The notes: a model not told the origin generated them from the sequence alone. Shown: positions 11,387 through 20,851, counted from the stretch's first letter. The stretch: 53,372 nt of DNA from Tepidimonas charontis (GCF_007556685.1 NZ_VJON01000016.1:1-53372); one strand, 5' to 3'. Program-made: numbers and translations.

Positions 11387-12000
11387 GGCAACGCCACCCC
11401 GGCGGCACGCAGCAAGCGCGCGGTGCGGATCAGCGGCAATCCGATCAGGGCGGTGGGGTCGTCGCTGACGATGGCCTCCAGCAGCGCGATGCCCAGCCCT
11501 TCGCTCTTGGCGCTGCCGGCGCAATCGTAGGGACGTTCGGCCCGCAGGTAGCGTTCGATTTCCTCGTCGCTCAGGGTGCGAAAGCGCACCTGCACGGCAG
11601 CAGCCTCTTGTGCGGCGTAGCCGCGCGCGTGGCACACCACGGCCACCGCCGTGTGAAAAACCACGGTGCGTCCGCGCATGGCTTGCAATTGCGCCACCGC
11701 GCGCTCGTGTGTGCCGGGTTTGCCCAGCGCCGTGCCGTCCAGATCGGCCACCTGGTCGCTACCGATGACCAGGGCGTGCGGGTGCAGCCGCGCCACGGCG
11801 TCGGCCTTGGCGCGGGCCAGGCGCAGCGCCAGTGCCGCCGGCGCTTCGCCCGGGTGCGGGGTTTCATCGACCTGTGGCGCGCAGATGTCGAATGGCAGAC
11901 GAAGGCGCTGCAGCAGCTCGCGCCGGTAGGGTGAGGTGGAGGCCAGCACGATGCGCGCGGCAGGCGCATCGGCGGGCAGGGGCGAGGCGGGGGTAATCAT
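11383..12000 (-). CDS. maf: Maf family nucleoside triphosphate pyrophosphatase (YceF-like)
   Basis: House-cleaning hydrolase that removes modified or non-canonical nucleotides; the YceF subgroup prefers 7-methyl-GTP. The 205-residue protein carries the family N-terminal signature IVLASTSPYRRELLQRL near residues 17-33, DETPHPGEAP, the catalytic-base region VIGSDQVADLDG (S-D-Q-V, as in YceF rather than the T-type Maf), GKPGTHERAV and the C-terminal SAKSEGLGIALLE. It is the first gene of a two-gene leftward unit with the methyltransferase, and divergent from the Rieske gene 287 bases away. In many Burkholderiales rpmF-plsX lie next to maf; they are not here. Confidence 0.93.
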   Translation of the reverse strand: MITPASPLPADAPAARIVLASTSPYRRELLQRLRLPFDICAPQVDETPHPGEAPAALALRLARAKADAVARLHPHALVIGSDQVADLDGTALGKPGTHERAVAQLQAMRGRTVVFHTAVAVVCHARGYAAQEAAAVQVRFRTLSDEEIERYLRAERPYDCAGSAKSEGLGIALLEAIVSDDPTALIGLPLIRTARLLRAAGVALP

Positions 12001-12287
12001 AAGCCGCTATTGTCGGCTCAGCCGTCCCCACGCCCGCAACCGAGCCCGCACCGAAGCCCACCCCCATACCCGGTATCGCCCCCCCTAGGCGGGGCCGTTG
12101 CGGGCGCCCGATGGGGGCGCGCGGCAGCGGCGAGTGGTTACCGTACAGCTGGGCCGCAACGCGCGCCACGGCGCACGGCCATGGCCGCACGGGGGCGAAT
12201 GGCCGCATGGGGGTCGTAGCCGGACACCGTGTGGGGCGGTTGGGTGTGGCTACGCTGGCTTGGCGGCAAACGCGCTATGCTTATCAT

Positions 12288-12695
12288 ATGGTCGCCACGC
12301 CCCACAAAGCCGATGGTCCCGATGGGCACGACGAGGCTTGGCATGTGTTGTGCCGCAGCAGCGATTTGAGCGATGGTGGCGACGCCGTGTCGTTCGACGT
12401 GCGCTACCGCGGCGTAGCCTGCCGGGCGTTTGCCATCCGGTTCCATGGCCAGGTGTACGCCTATCTGAATCGTTGCAGTCACGTGGCGCTGGAGCTGGAC
12501 TGGATGCCAAACCGCTTTTTCGACGTGACCGGGCAGTGGCTCGTCTGCGCGGCGCATGGCGCCTTGTTCGACCCGCGCAGTGGGCGCTGTGTCGGCGGGC
12601 CCGGCCGTGGTCCGTTGGTGACGATCGGCGTGCGCGAGGACGGCGGCGTGGTGTGGTGGCGGTCACAAGTCGATGTGCAACCCCTGTTGTTTTGA
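12288..12695 (+). CDS. small Rieske [2Fe-2S] protein
   Basis: Protein of 135 residues made of little more than one Rieske domain. The cluster-binding motifs are CSH near residue 64 (NRCSHVALEL) and CAAHG near residue 87, with the expected C-x-H and C-x2-H patterns. Such standalone proteins resemble NirD or biphenyl-dioxygenase ferredoxins and act as soluble electron carriers, but no oxygenase or nitrite reductase partner is adjacent. ATG 12288 is chosen because the upstream in-frame sequence is non-conserved low-complexity. It precedes the S49 peptidase by 21 bases, an arrangement I recall from related genomes. The redox partner is unknown. Confidence 0.88.
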   Translation: MVATPHKADGPDGHDEAWHVLCRSSDLSDGGDAVSFDVRYRGVACRAFAIRFHGQVYAYLNRCSHVALELDWMPNRFFDVTGQWLVCAAHGALFDPRSGRCVGGPGRGPLVTIGVREDGGVVWWRSQVDVQPLLF

Positions 12696-12716
12696 TACGT
12701 TTTCCGATATCTGATC

Positions 12717-13805
12717 ATGACCGCACCCGTTCCGTCCCCCTCTCCCGAGTCGGGCCACACCACGGCTGACACCTCCGCGGTGCCGGCGGCGTCAGGCCCG
12801 GCGACGGTGGGCGCGCCCGCACCCGGCGCGGCTGCAGGCGCTCAGCCCGCTGGGCACGGTTCGGCACCGAGCGCGCAGCCGGGCTGGGAACGACAGCTCT
12901 TGGAGCGGCTGGCGCTGGCGGCGCTCGATGAGCAGCGCGCGGCGCGTCGCTGGCGGCTGTTTTGGCGCTTCGTTTGGTTGGCGTTTGCGACCATGGTGGC
13001 AGTGGTGTTGCTGCGCGACGTCGCGCCGGCCACCCCCGCGCATACGCCGCACACCGCGCTCATCGAAGTGCGCGGCCCCATCGGGGCTGACCAAGAGGCT
13101 AATGCGGCACAAGTGATGGCCGCCTTACGGGAGGCGTTTGCCGAGCCACAAGCCAAGGCCGTGGTGCTGCTGATCGACTCCCCGGGCGGCAGCCCGGTGC
13201 AGGCCGGCCTCATCAACGACGAGATCTGGCGTCTGAAGGACCAGTACGACAAACCGGTGTATGCGGTGGTGGAGGAGACCTGCGCCTCGGCGGCCTATTA
13301 TGTGGCGGCGGCGGCCGACCGCATTTATGTGGACAAAGCCAGTCTGGTGGGCAGCATCGGCGTGCTGATGGATGGGTTTGGTTTTACCGGACTGATGGAC
13401 AAGCTCGGCGTGGAGCGTCGCTTGCTGACGGCGGGGGAGAACAAAGGCTTTCTGGACCCGTTTAGCCCGCAGACCGAACGCCACCGCGCGCACGCGCAGC
13501 GTATGCTCGACGAGATCCATAGGCAGTTCATCGCCGTGGTACGCAAGGGGCGCGGCGAGCGCCTGAAAGAGGACGCCGAGACCTTCAGCGGCCTGGTGTG
13601 GACCGGTGAGCGTGCGGTACAGATCGGCCTGGCCGATGGGCTGGGCAGCGTCGATGCGGTGGCGCGCGACGTGGTGCAGGCCGAAGACATCGTCGATTAC
13701 ACCCAGCGTGAAAGCGTGGCTGAACGGCTGGCGCGCCGCATTGGCTCCGGTGCGGCGCAGGGGCTGTGGCAGGCAGCGCGGGCGGCCGCGCCGGCGTGGC
13801 GGTGA
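12717..13805 (+). CDS. S49 family membrane serine peptidase (SppA-like)
   Basis: Membrane-bound Ser/Lys peptidase of 362 residues, related to signal-peptide peptidase SppA. Residues 1-57 are a Pro/Ala/Gly/Ser-rich cytoplasmic extension. A single transmembrane anchor spans about 81-98 and the peptidase domain follows in the periplasm. The core has LLIDSPGGSP (152-160), the likely nucleophile S191 in ETCASAAYYVAAAADRI, GSIGV at 212-216, and the likely general-base K243 in AGENKGFLDPF. The length is of the short single-domain SppA class. The stop codon overlaps the start of the flavin monooxygenase gene (TGATG). The substrates are unknown; degradation of leftover signal peptides is the family expectation. 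Confidence 0.92.
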   Translation: MTAPVPSPSPESGHTTADTSAVPAASGPATVGAPAPGAAAGAQPAGHGSAPSAQPGWERQLLERLALAALDEQRAARRWRLFWRFVWLAFATMVAVVLLRDVAPATPAHTPHTALIEVRGPIGADQEANAAQVMAALREAFAEPQAKAVVLLIDSPGGSPVQAGLINDEIWRLKDQYDKPVYAVVEETCASAAYYVAAAADRIYVDKASLVGSIGVLMDGFGFTGLMDKLGVERRLLTAGENKGFLDPFSPQTERHRAHAQRMLDEIHRQFIAVVRKGRGERLKEDAETFSGLVWTGERAVQIGLADGLGSVDAVARDVVQAEDIVDYTQRESVAERLARRIGSGAAQGLWQAARAAAPAWR

Positions 13806-15019
13806 TGAGCACACCGCACGCCCTCATCGTCGGTGGCGGTATTGGTGGATTGGGCGCGGCGCTGGCTTGCACCCGCGCCCAGCCTGCCCTGCACGTGACG
13901 CTGCTGGAGCGCGCCCCGGCGTTTTCCGAGGTGGGGGCCGGCATCCAGCTCGGCCCCAACGCGGTGCGTGTACTGCACGACTGGGGCTTGCGGCCAGCGC
14001 TGCAGGACTGCGCCGCGTGGCCACGGCAGCTGCGTGTGCGCGACGCCGGTGATGGAGCGGTGCTGGGGACACTGGCGCTGGCCGGGCGGGCCGAAGCGCG
14101 CTACGGCCAACCCTACGCCACGATCCACCGCGCCGATCTGCACGGGCTGCTGCTGCACGCACTGCGGGGGCGAGCGACGGTGACCCTGCACACCGCAACG
14201 GAAGTGCTGGCCCATCAGGAAGAGGCCGACGGCGTGACCGTACAAGCCCAGCAGGGGCCGCAGTGGCGTGGCGACGTGTTGCTGGCTGCCGATGGCGTGT
14301 GGAGCCGCACGCGCCAGCGCCTGCTGGGCGACGGCGCTGTCGTGTACTGTGGACATCTGGCCTACCGCGGTTTGGTGCCGATGGCCGATGTGCCTGCGCC
14401 GCTGCGTTTGCCCGAGGTCGTGGTCTGGTTGGGGCCACGCATGCATGCCGTGCACTACCCCGTGCGGGCGGGGGCGTGGCTGAACGTGGTGATCTTCGTC
14501 GAAGGGCCATTGCCCGGCGACGCGGCGCCATCGTGGGATCATGCCGCCCATGCGGTGGCCCTGCGGCAGGCGCTGGGCGCCGTACCTGCCGACTTGGCTG
14601 CGCTGGTGGAGGCGGTGCCGGCGTGGCGCCTGTGGCCGTTGTTCGTGCGCGAACCCATGGCGGGCCCGCGCGAGCAGGCGGTCGGGCGTGTGGCCTTGCT
14701 GGGAGACGCCGCACACCCCACGCGGCCGTATTTGGCGCAGGGCGCGGCCATGGCGCTGGAGGACGCCTGGGCCCTGGGGCGGCTGCTGCAGGCTGCCGGC
14801 ACGCCCAGGCCCGATTGGCCGGCGCTACTGCAGCGCTGGGCGGCGCAGCGGTGGGCGCGCAATGCGCGCGTGCAGGCGCGCTCGCGCCGCAACGGTGTGG
14901 TGTTCCATGCCAGCGGCGTCCTGCGCTGGGCGCGCAACCGCGCGCTGGCCGTGGGCGGCCCATATCTACTCGACCAGCCGTGGCTGTACGCCGGCCCGCC
15001 GGATCCGCTGGCGCATTGA
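13805..15019 (+). CDS. FAD-dependent aromatic-type monooxygenase
   Basis: Class A flavoprotein monooxygenase of 404 residues, similar in layout to salicylate 1-monooxygenases. The dinucleotide-binding GxGxxG is VGGGIGGLGAAL at residues 9-20, followed by an acidic strand end (LLERA) and the family GAGIQLGPNAVRVL. The second FAD motif GDAAHPTRPYLAQGAAMALEDA is near residues 300-320. These features support an NAD(P)H-driven hydroxylase acting on a phenolic or aromatic acid substrate, but the substrate cannot be read from the sequence. The start overlaps the S49 peptidase stop, so it is probably the last gene of the Rieske-peptidase-monooxygenase unit. Whether the Rieske protein supports it is unknown; this enzyme class normally needs no ferredoxin. 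Confidence 0.88.
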   Translation: MSTPHALIVGGGIGGLGAALACTRAQPALHVTLLERAPAFSEVGAGIQLGPNAVRVLHDWGLRPALQDCAAWPRQLRVRDAGDGAVLGTLALAGRAEARYGQPYATIHRADLHGLLLHALRGRATVTLHTATEVLAHQEEADGVTVQAQQGPQWRGDVLLAADGVWSRTRQRLLGDGAVVYCGHLAYRGLVPMADVPAPLRLPEVVVWLGPRMHAVHYPVRAGAWLNVVIFVEGPLPGDAAPSWDHAAHAVALRQALGAVPADLAALVEAVPAWRLWPLFVREPMAGPREQAVGRVALLGDAAHPTRPYLAQGAAMALEDAWALGRLLQAAGTPRPDWPALLQRWAAQRWARNARVQARSRRNGVVFHASGVLRWARNRALAVGGPYLLDQPWLYAGPPDPLAH

Positions 15020-15078
15020 GCGCCGGCAGACCCGCGGGGCAGCATCGCGCTTGGCCCCCGCCAACCATCGGGCTACCA

Positions 15079-15106
15079 TTGACGCCGGGGGGGCGTTGGA
15101 TATTTT
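15079..15106 (+). promoter_or_regulatory. putative promoter of the phosphorylase gene
   Basis: TTGACG (15079-15084, five of six with consensus) and TATTTT (15101-15106, four of six) are separated by 16 bp and lie about 50 bases before the ATG at 15155. The arrangement fits a sigma-70 promoter for the phosphorylase/PRPP-synthase-like pair. Confidence 0.42.
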
Positions 15107-15154
15107 GCCGCTGGCGTGCGCGCGTACCCCCCCGACCCCTACCGAGGCAAAACC

Positions 15155-16777
15155 ATGTCCCCTGTTGCCGACACCCCGGATTCCGCGGTATCCCTCAAGC
15201 TTTCCCCATGTCCCCCGGTGCCGCCGGCGGACGATGGCCGGGTGCCGCTGAAGCTGCGGCGGGTGGCCATCGACACCTATCGCGAAAACGTCGCCTACTT
15301 GCACCGCGACTGCGAAATCTACCGTGCCGAAGGTTTTCAGGCCCTGTCCAAGGTCGAGGTGCGGGCCAACGGGCGCCGCGTGTTGGCCACGCTCAACGTC
15401 ACGCTCGACCCGCGTATCGTCAAATGCGACGAGATCGGGCTGTCGATCGACGCCTTCGATCAGATGGGGGTGCCGCCTGGACATCCCGCCACCATCGCGC
15501 AGGCCGAGCCGGCGGCCTCGATGGCCGCGCTGCACCGCAAGATCAGTGGCGAGCGCCTGGGACGCGACGAATTTCACGCCATCGTGCGAGACATCGCCGA
15601 GCGCCGCTATTCCAAAATCGAGCTGTCGGCGTTCGTCGTCGCCACGCAGGCGGGCGAGCTCGATCGTGAGGAAGTCTACTTCCTGACCGAAGCCATGATC
15701 GAGGCTGGCCAGCGGCTGGACTGGCGCGAGCGGCTGGTGGTGGACAAGCATTGCATCGGCGGCATTCCGGGCAACCGCACCTCGATGTTGGTGGTGCCGA
15801 TCGTGGCGGCGCATGGCTTGGTCTGTCCCAAGACCTCATCGCGCGCCATCACCTCGCCCGCTGGTACCGCCGACACCATGGAGGTGCTGGCCGAGGTTGA
15901 GCTGCCCATCGGGCGGCTGCAAGAGATCGTGCGCGAGCACCGCGGCTGTCTGGCGTGGGGCGGCACCGCACATTTGTCGCCGGCCGATGACGTGCTCATC
16001 GCCGTCGAGCGTCCACTGTCGCTCGACTCACCCAGCCAGATGGTGGCCTCCATCCTGAGCAAAAAAGTGGCGGCGGGCTCCAACCACATCGTGCTCGACA
16101 TCCCGGTCGGGCCCACCGCCAAGGTCCGCTCGATGCCCGAGGCGCAGCGCCTGCGCCGCCTGTTCGAATACGTCGCGCGCCGTCTGGGCATCTCGGTCGA
16201 TGTCGTCATCACCGATGGGCGTCAGCCGATTGGCCAAGGCATTGGCCCGGTGCTGGAGGCGCGCGATGTGATGCGGGTGCTGCAGAATCACCCGCTGGCG
16301 CCGGTTGACTTGCGCCAGAAAGCGTTGCGGTTGGCCGGGCGCCTGCTCGAGTGCGATCCCGACATCCGCGGCGGCGATGGCTACGGGGTGGCGCGCGACA
16401 TCCTGGACTCCGGGCGTGCGCTGGACAAAATGATGGCCTTGATCGCCGCTCAAGGCGCGCATCCGTTCGACCCCGAGCGTCCACCGCTGGCACGGCTGAG
16501 TTTCGAGGTCACGGCCGCGCGCGATGGGGTCGTGACCGCCATCGACAACGTGCAAATCGCGCGCATCGCCCGCTTGGCCGGCGCGCCGAAGGTGGCCGGC
16601 GCGGGGGTGGACTTGGCGCGCAAGCTGGGCGAGCCGGTGCGCGCTGGCGAAGCGCTGTATCGTGTGTACGCCGAATATCCCGCCGATCGCGAATTTGCCT
16701 GGGAAGCGAGCCAACGTCACAGCGGCTATCGGATCGGCGAACCCGACGAGCTGCCGCATTTGTTCGTGGAATTTTGA
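15155..16777 (+). CDS. thymidine/AMP phosphorylase family protein
   Basis: Nucleoside or nucleotide phosphorylase of 540 residues, longer than E. coli DeoA (440). An N-terminal extension of about 100 residues precedes the core, like archaeal AMP phosphorylases and the bacterial putative thymidine phosphorylase family. The phosphate-binding signature is seen as [15 protein letters not shown] near residues 200-214, followed by [23 protein letters not shown] and [14 protein letters not shown]. The family uses inorganic phosphate to release a base and a sugar-1-phosphate; archaeal members act on AMP and give ribose 1,5-bisphosphate. The next gene starts two bases after the stop and is a PRPP-synthase-like gene, which favours a nucleotide-recycling role over classical thymidine breakdown. 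Which substrate is used cannot be decided from sequence alone. Confidence 0.87.
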   Translation: MSPVADTPDSAVSLKLSPCPPVPPADDGRVPLKLRRVAIDTYRENVAYLHRDCEIYRAEGFQALSKVEVRANGRRVLATLNVTLDPRIVKCDEIGLSIDAFDQMGVPPGHPATIAQAEPAASMAALHRKISGERLGRDEFHAIVRDIAERRYSKIELSAFVVATQAGELDREEVYFLTEAMIEAGQRLDWRERLVVDKHCIGGIPGNRTSMLVVPIVAAHGLVCPKTSSRAITSPAGTADTMEVLAEVELPIGRLQEIVREHRGCLAWGGTAHLSPADDVLIAVERPLSLDSPSQMVASILSKKVAAGSNHIVLDIPVGPTAKVRSMPEAQRLRRLFEYVARRLGISVDVVITDGRQPIGQGIGPVLEARDVMRVLQNHPLAPVDLRQKALRLAGRLLECDPDIRGGDGYGVARDILDSGRALDKMMALIAAQGAHPFDPERPPLARLSFEVTAARDGVVTAIDNVQIARIARLAGAPKVAGAGVDLARKLGEPVRAGEALYRVYAEYPADREFAWEASQRHSGYRIGEPDELPHLFVEF

Positions 16778-16779
16778 CC

Positions 16780-17715
16780 ATGCCAGTGCTGCTGTGTTGC
16801 GATGACGAGACCGCGCCGGCCCAGCGGTTGTTGGCGGCCCTGCAGGCGCTGCCACCGGCGCCGGCCGCAGCGGCCGCCGACGAGCCTTGGACCTTGGCGG
16901 TGATCGAGCGCCACCGGTTTCCGGACGGCGAATGGCGCTTGCGCCTGCCGGCTCGGCTGCCGCCGGTCGTCGCGCTCTACCGCAGTCTGCATCAGCCCAA
17001 CGAAAAGCTGGTGGAGCTGCTGCTGGCGGCTCCGGCCGCGCGCGAGCTGGGCGCCCGGCGCCTGTGGCTGGTGGCGCCCTACCTGCCCTATATGCGGCAG
17101 GACACGGCCTTCACCCCCGGCGAAGTGGTTAGCCAGCGCCACGTGGGGCGGTGGCTGGCCGCGACGTTCGACGGGCTGATCACGGTCGACCCCCACCTGC
17201 ACCGCGTGGCGACGTTGGCCGAGGCGGTGCCGCTGGCGGACGCGCAAGCCCTCAGCGCGGCACCGTTGCTGGCGCAGGCCATCGCCGCGCGCCGCCCGGG
17301 GGCGCTGCTGCTCGGGCCCGACACGGAGTCCGCCCAGTGGGTCGAGCAGGCGGCCGCTGCGGTCGGGTTGCCGACGGCCGTCTGTCGCAAGGTCCGGCGC
17401 GGCGACCACGACGTGCGCGTCGAGCTGCCCGCGCTGGACATGCGTGGGCGCGCCGTGGTCATCCTGGACGACATGGCCAGCACGGGCCGCACGGTGGCGC
17501 AGGCCGCCAGAGCGGTGCGCGCTGTGGGCGCAGCATCGGTGGACGTGGCGGTGACGCACGCGCTGTTCATCGGCGACGCGCTGGCGGTACTGCAGGACAG
17601 CGGCGTCGGCCAGGTGTGGAGTACCGACAGCGTGCCGCATGCCAGCAACACGGTGGCGCTGGCGCCGCTGCTGGCCAATGCGCTGCAGCGGTCGGTGCAG
17701 CGTCTTCGGGCGTAG
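16780..17715 (+). CDS. ribose-phosphate pyrophosphokinase-like protein (second, divergent copy)
   Basis: Protein of 311 residues in the PRPP synthetase family but clearly different from the canonical Prs at 39627-40613. Conserved elements are HRFPDGEW (compare RFSDGE in Prs), APYLPYMRQDTAF (compare [10 protein letters not shown]), VDPHLHR (compare MDLHAD), LLLGPDTES, the flexible-loop basic segment RKVRRGDHDVRV and the PRPP-binding loop ILDDMASTGRT. The pattern resembles archaeal-type enzymes. It begins two bases after the phosphorylase stop, so the two are one operon. It may make PRPP from ribose-5-phosphate, or act on the product of the phosphorylase; the latter is an inference. Confidence 0.86.
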   Translation: MPVLLCCDDETAPAQRLLAALQALPPAPAAAAADEPWTLAVIERHRFPDGEWRLRLPARLPPVVALYRSLHQPNEKLVELLLAAPAARELGARRLWLVAPYLPYMRQDTAFTPGEVVSQRHVGRWLAATFDGLITVDPHLHRVATLAEAVPLADAQALSAAPLLAQAIAARRPGALLLGPDTESAQWVEQAAAAVGLPTAVCRKVRRGDHDVRVELPALDMRGRAVVILDDMASTGRTVAQAARAVRAVGAASVDVAVTHALFIGDALAVLQDSGVGQVWSTDSVPHASNTVALAPLLANALQRSVQRLRA

Positions 17716-17755
17716 GCCCGCGCGGCCGTGGGTTGGTCTCGGGCGCGGCCAGGGC

Positions 17756-19249
17756 TCACGTTGGTTCGTCCATACCGCCTTCGATGCGAATCCCGATTCG
17801 CTCGATCACCCCCTCGCGCGTGCGGCGCACGCTCAACTTCGCCGGTCCCCAGCGCAGTTGGTCGCCTTCCACCGGCGGGCGTTGGCTGGTGCGATGAAAC
17901 CACTCACCGACCGTGAGCGTGTCGTCGTCGATGGCGGGCCAGCCATAGAACGCGCACAACGCCGCCATGCGCGTGTCTGCGGTGACCTCGAAATCGCCAA
18001 AGACATGGCGCGCCGCAGCCGCGTCGTCGCGGCTTGGCAGTACCACACCGGCGCGTCGCGCGGCCCAGGGCAGGGTGGCGCCTTGCAGCAGCAGCGAAGT
18101 CAGCACCACGACAAAAGCAATGTCGAAAAAGGTGCGCGCACCGTCGATGCCAGCCATCACCGGAAACACAGCCAACACGATCGGTACCGCACCGCGCAGA
18201 CCCACCCACGCGATGAACGCGATCTCGCGCGGTGGAAAGCGCAACGGCCGCAGACACAGCCAAACCGCCATCGGACGGGCCACTCCCATCAGGACGGCGG
18301 CCACTCCCAGCGCCGGCAGCAGCGAACGCAGCGCCTCGGACGGGGTGACCAGTAGCCCCAGGAGCAAAAACATGCCGGCCTGGGCCATCCAGGCGTAGCC
18401 GTCCATGGCCTGTAGCGCCGGGGCCACCGAACCGCGAGCGCGGTTGCCCACCACCAGACCAAAGATGTAAACGGCCAAAAAGCCGGAGCCGCCCATCCAG
18501 GTGGCCGAGGCAAACACCGCGAGTCCAGCCGACAGCAGCAACAGCGCCCGCACACCGCCGCCGGGTCGGGTCAGGCGCGCCAGCGCCCGCAGCCCGTCGG
18601 CCATCGCCCACCCCAGCCCGGCGCCCAAGGCCAAGCCCCAACCGAATTGCTGCACCAGCGCCAGCAGCGCCTGCCATCCCCAGTGGGCGGACATCGCCCC
18701 GGCGCTGCGCGCCAGCTCGATCAGCGCCAGCGTCAGAAAGACCGCCATGGGATCGTTCAGGCCCGACTCGACCTCCAGCGTCGAGGCCACGCGCTCATTG
18801 AGTCGCACCCCGGAGGTCTGCAGCAGAGAAAAGACGGCTGCCGCGTCGGTGGAGCCGACGATGGCGCCCAGCAAAAGCGCCAGCCGCCAGTCCAGGCCGA
18901 GCAACAACCACGCCCCCAGCCCGGTCAGCGCCGCGCTGACGGCAACCCCCACCGTGGCCAACAAAATCGAAGGGCGCAACCCTGTGCGAAACGTGGCGTA
19001 ACGGGTGCGCAAACCGCCGTCGAGCAAGATCACCGCCAGCGCCACGTTACCCACCCAAAACGCCAGCCGAAAATCCGAAAACGCCACGCCCCCCGGACCG
19101 TCTTCACCGAGCAGCATGCCGGCGACCAAAAACACCAGCAGAAAAGAAAACCCCAGGCGCGCGGAAAACAGCCCGGCCACCAGGCTCACCAGCAGCAAAG
19201 CAGAGGCCGTCAACAGCGGCAGCGCCAAAAAATCCAGTAACACCGTCAT
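17756..19249 (-). CDS. cation/proton antiporter of the CPA1 family (NhaP2/CvrA-like)
   Basis: Inner-membrane exchanger of 497 residues that moves K+ or Na+ out against H+. Hydrophobic segments run through about residues 1-390, consistent with 12-13 helices. Signature segments of the K+/H+ NhaP2-type group are present: LLDGGLRTRY, GSTDAAAVFSLL and ESGLNDPMAVFLT, the last containing the ND pair at the ion site. A soluble cytoplasmic tail of roughly 80-90 residues resembles a CorC/HlyC-type domain. It is shorter than E. coli CvrA (578), and the TrkA-C part seems reduced or missing. ATG 19249 gives the usual hydrophobic N terminus. It is divergent from msrA with 29 bases between starts. Confidence 0.9.
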   Translation of the reverse strand: MTVLLDFLALPLLTASALLLVSLVAGLFSARLGFSFLLVFLVAGMLLGEDGPGGVAFSDFRLAFWVGNVALAVILLDGGLRTRYATFRTGLRPSILLATVGVAVSAALTGLGAWLLLGLDWRLALLLGAIVGSTDAAAVFSLLQTSGVRLNERVASTLEVESGLNDPMAVFLTLALIELARSAGAMSAHWGWQALLALVQQFGWGLALGAGLGWAMADGLRALARLTRPGGGVRALLLLSAGLAVFASATWMGGSGFLAVYIFGLVVGNRARGSVAPALQAMDGYAWMAQAGMFLLLGLLVTPSEALRSLLPALGVAAVLMGVARPMAVWLCLRPLRFPPREIAFIAWVGLRGAVPIVLAVFPVMAGIDGARTFFDIAFVVVLTSLLLQGATLPWAARRAGVVLPSRDDAAAARHVFGDFEVTADTRMAALCAFYGWPAIDDDTLTVGEWFHRTSQRPPVEGDQLRWGPAKLSVRRTREGVIERIGIRIEGGMDEPT

Positions 19250-19278
19250 GGTGACCCGACCGTAGCACAATTCGCGCC

Positions 19279-19830
19279 ATGACGGTACGTGAATGGGCGC
19301 TTGGCGGAGGCTGTTTTTGGTGCACGGAGGCGGTGTTCGACCGCGTGCGCGGCGTGCTCGATGTCGAATCCGGTTACTGCAATGGGTGGGCCGAGCGCCC
19401 CAGCTATGAGGAGGTGTGCAGCGGTATGACCGGCTGCGTCGAAGTGGTGCGGCTGCGCTACGACCCGGCGGTGATCGACGAGCGCACACTGCTGACGATT
19501 TTTTTCGCCATCCACGACCCCACCACCCCCAACCGGCAAGGAGCCGACGTCGGCACGCAGTACCGCAGTGGCATTTATTGGACCGAGCCGCTGCAGGCAC
19601 AAGCCGCGCGAGCGCTGATGGCCGAGCTGCAGACCGCAGGCGTCTTCGCCGCACCCATCGTCACCGAGGTGGAGCCGCTGCGCCACTACTGGCCGGCCGA
19701 GGACTACCACCAGGACTTTTTTGCGCGCCATCCCCACCATGGCTACTGTGTGGCCGTCGTCAATCCCAAAGTGGCCAAACTGCGCCAGCGCTTTGCCAGC
19801 TGGCTCAAGCCCGGGGCCGATGCGGCGTGA
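19279..19830 (+). CDS. msrA: peptide-methionine (S)-S-oxide reductase
   Basis: Repairs oxidised proteins by reducing methionine-S-sulfoxide, using a catalytic Cys recycled by thioredoxin. The 183-residue protein has the catalytic signature GGCFWCTEAVF near residues 10-20; the nucleophile is the first Cys, and the second at CFWC replaces the more usual Gly seen in many MsrAs. DPTTPNRQGADVGTQYRSGIY and the HQDFFARHPHHGYC-like C-terminal block (EDYHQDF) match the family. There is no MsrB fusion. The start is only about seven bases from a -10-like CACAAT, so its mRNA may be leaderless. It is divergent from the antiporter gene. Confidence 0.95.
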   Translation: MTVREWALGGGCFWCTEAVFDRVRGVLDVESGYCNGWAERPSYEEVCSGMTGCVEVVRLRYDPAVIDERTLLTIFFAIHDPTTPNRQGADVGTQYRSGIYWTEPLQAQAARALMAELQTAGVFAAPIVTEVEPLRHYWPAEDYHQDFFARHPHHGYCVAVVNPKVAKLRQRFASWLKPGADAA

Positions 19831-19867
19831 GACGCCTGCGCCGTGACGCGCCGCTACACTGCGGGGC

Positions 19868-20851
19868 GTGAGCATTGCCGACCATCCCGTCTTCCAAGCC
19901 CTGGTGCCCGTGTTTTTGCTCATCGGCACCGGGGTATTCGTGGGCAGGCGTGGCTGGGTGGGGCCAGGGGCCATCAAAGAGCTGTCGAACCTGGTGTTTC
20001 TGCTGCTCATCCCGGCGCTGTTGTTTCGCACCATGAGCCAAGTGCGGCTCGACAGCCTGGACTGGCGGCCCATCGCCGCCTACTTCAGTGCGGTGCTGCC
20101 CTGGTTCGGGGCGCAGGTGCTGTGGTACGGGTTCACCCCGCGCGGCATCGTCTTGGCCTTGGGGGGCACGTTTTCCAATCTGGTGATGATCGGCATCGCG
20201 CTCGTCGGCCTGGCCTATGGTCAAGCCGGGCTGGTGACGCTGCTGACCCTGATCGCAGTGCACGCGCTGATTTTGCTGACGGTGGCATCGGTGGCGTTGG
20301 AGCTGGCGGATGCGCGCCAGCGTGCGCTCGACCAGCCGCTGGATCGCCAGCGCCTGTGGCGCGCCAGCGTGGCGGCGATGCGGGCCTCGATCATTCACCC
20401 GATTCCGCTGCCCATCGCCTGTGGCTTGCTGTGGGGAGCGTCAGGGCTGGCGCTGCCCGCGGTGGTGGACCGCCCCCTGCACTTGTTGGGCCAGGCGTTT
20501 GGACCACTGGCCCTGGTGCTGGTGGGCATCAGCCTGGCGCACACCCCGCTGCGCGGCCGCTGGCGCGAGGCGCTGGGTGTGGCGTTGGCCAAAAATGTGG
20601 TGGTGCCGCTGCTGGTGGCCGCCTCGGCGTGGGCCTGGGGGCTGCGCGGCTTGCCGTTGACGGTGCTGGTGGTGGCTGCAGCCGTCCCCGTCGGCGCCAA
20701 TGTCTTTTTGTTCGCGCAGCGCTATCGGGTCGCGCAAGCCGAAGTCACGGCCGCCACCGCCGTCTCCACCGCGCTCGCCTTGTTGACACTGAGCATCGTG
20801 ATGCTGGCGATGGGCGCACCGTCAGACACCGCGCGGGCGATGGCACCCTAG
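19868..20851 (+). CDS. AEC family transporter (auxin efflux carrier-like permease)
   Basis: Integral membrane protein of 327 residues with about ten hydrophobic segments arranged as two five-helix repeats, the layout of the AEC family. The N-terminal helix pair, the FLLLIPALLFRTMSQ segment with its conserved Pro, and the second-repeat stretch FGPLALVLVGISLA are typical. Bacterial relatives export or import dicarboxylates such as malonate or malate, but no substrate can be assigned here. The start is GTG at 19868; TACACT at 19855-19860 looks like a -10 box ending seven bases before it. It lies downstream of msrA and converges with the TM2 gene across about 200 bases of sequence without a recognisable gene. 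Confidence 0.9.
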   Translation: MSIADHPVFQALVPVFLLIGTGVFVGRRGWVGPGAIKELSNLVFLLLIPALLFRTMSQVRLDSLDWRPIAAYFSAVLPWFGAQVLWYGFTPRGIVLALGGTFSNLVMIGIALVGLAYGQAGLVTLLTLIAVHALILLTVASVALELADARQRALDQPLDRQRLWRASVAAMRASIIHPIPLPIACGLLWGASGLALPAVVDRPLHLLGQAFGPLALVLVGISLAHTPLRGRWREALGVALAKNVVVPLLVAASAWAWGLRGLPLTVLVVAAAVPVGANVFLFAQRYRVAQAEVTAATAVSTALALLTLSIVMLAMGAPSDTARAMAP

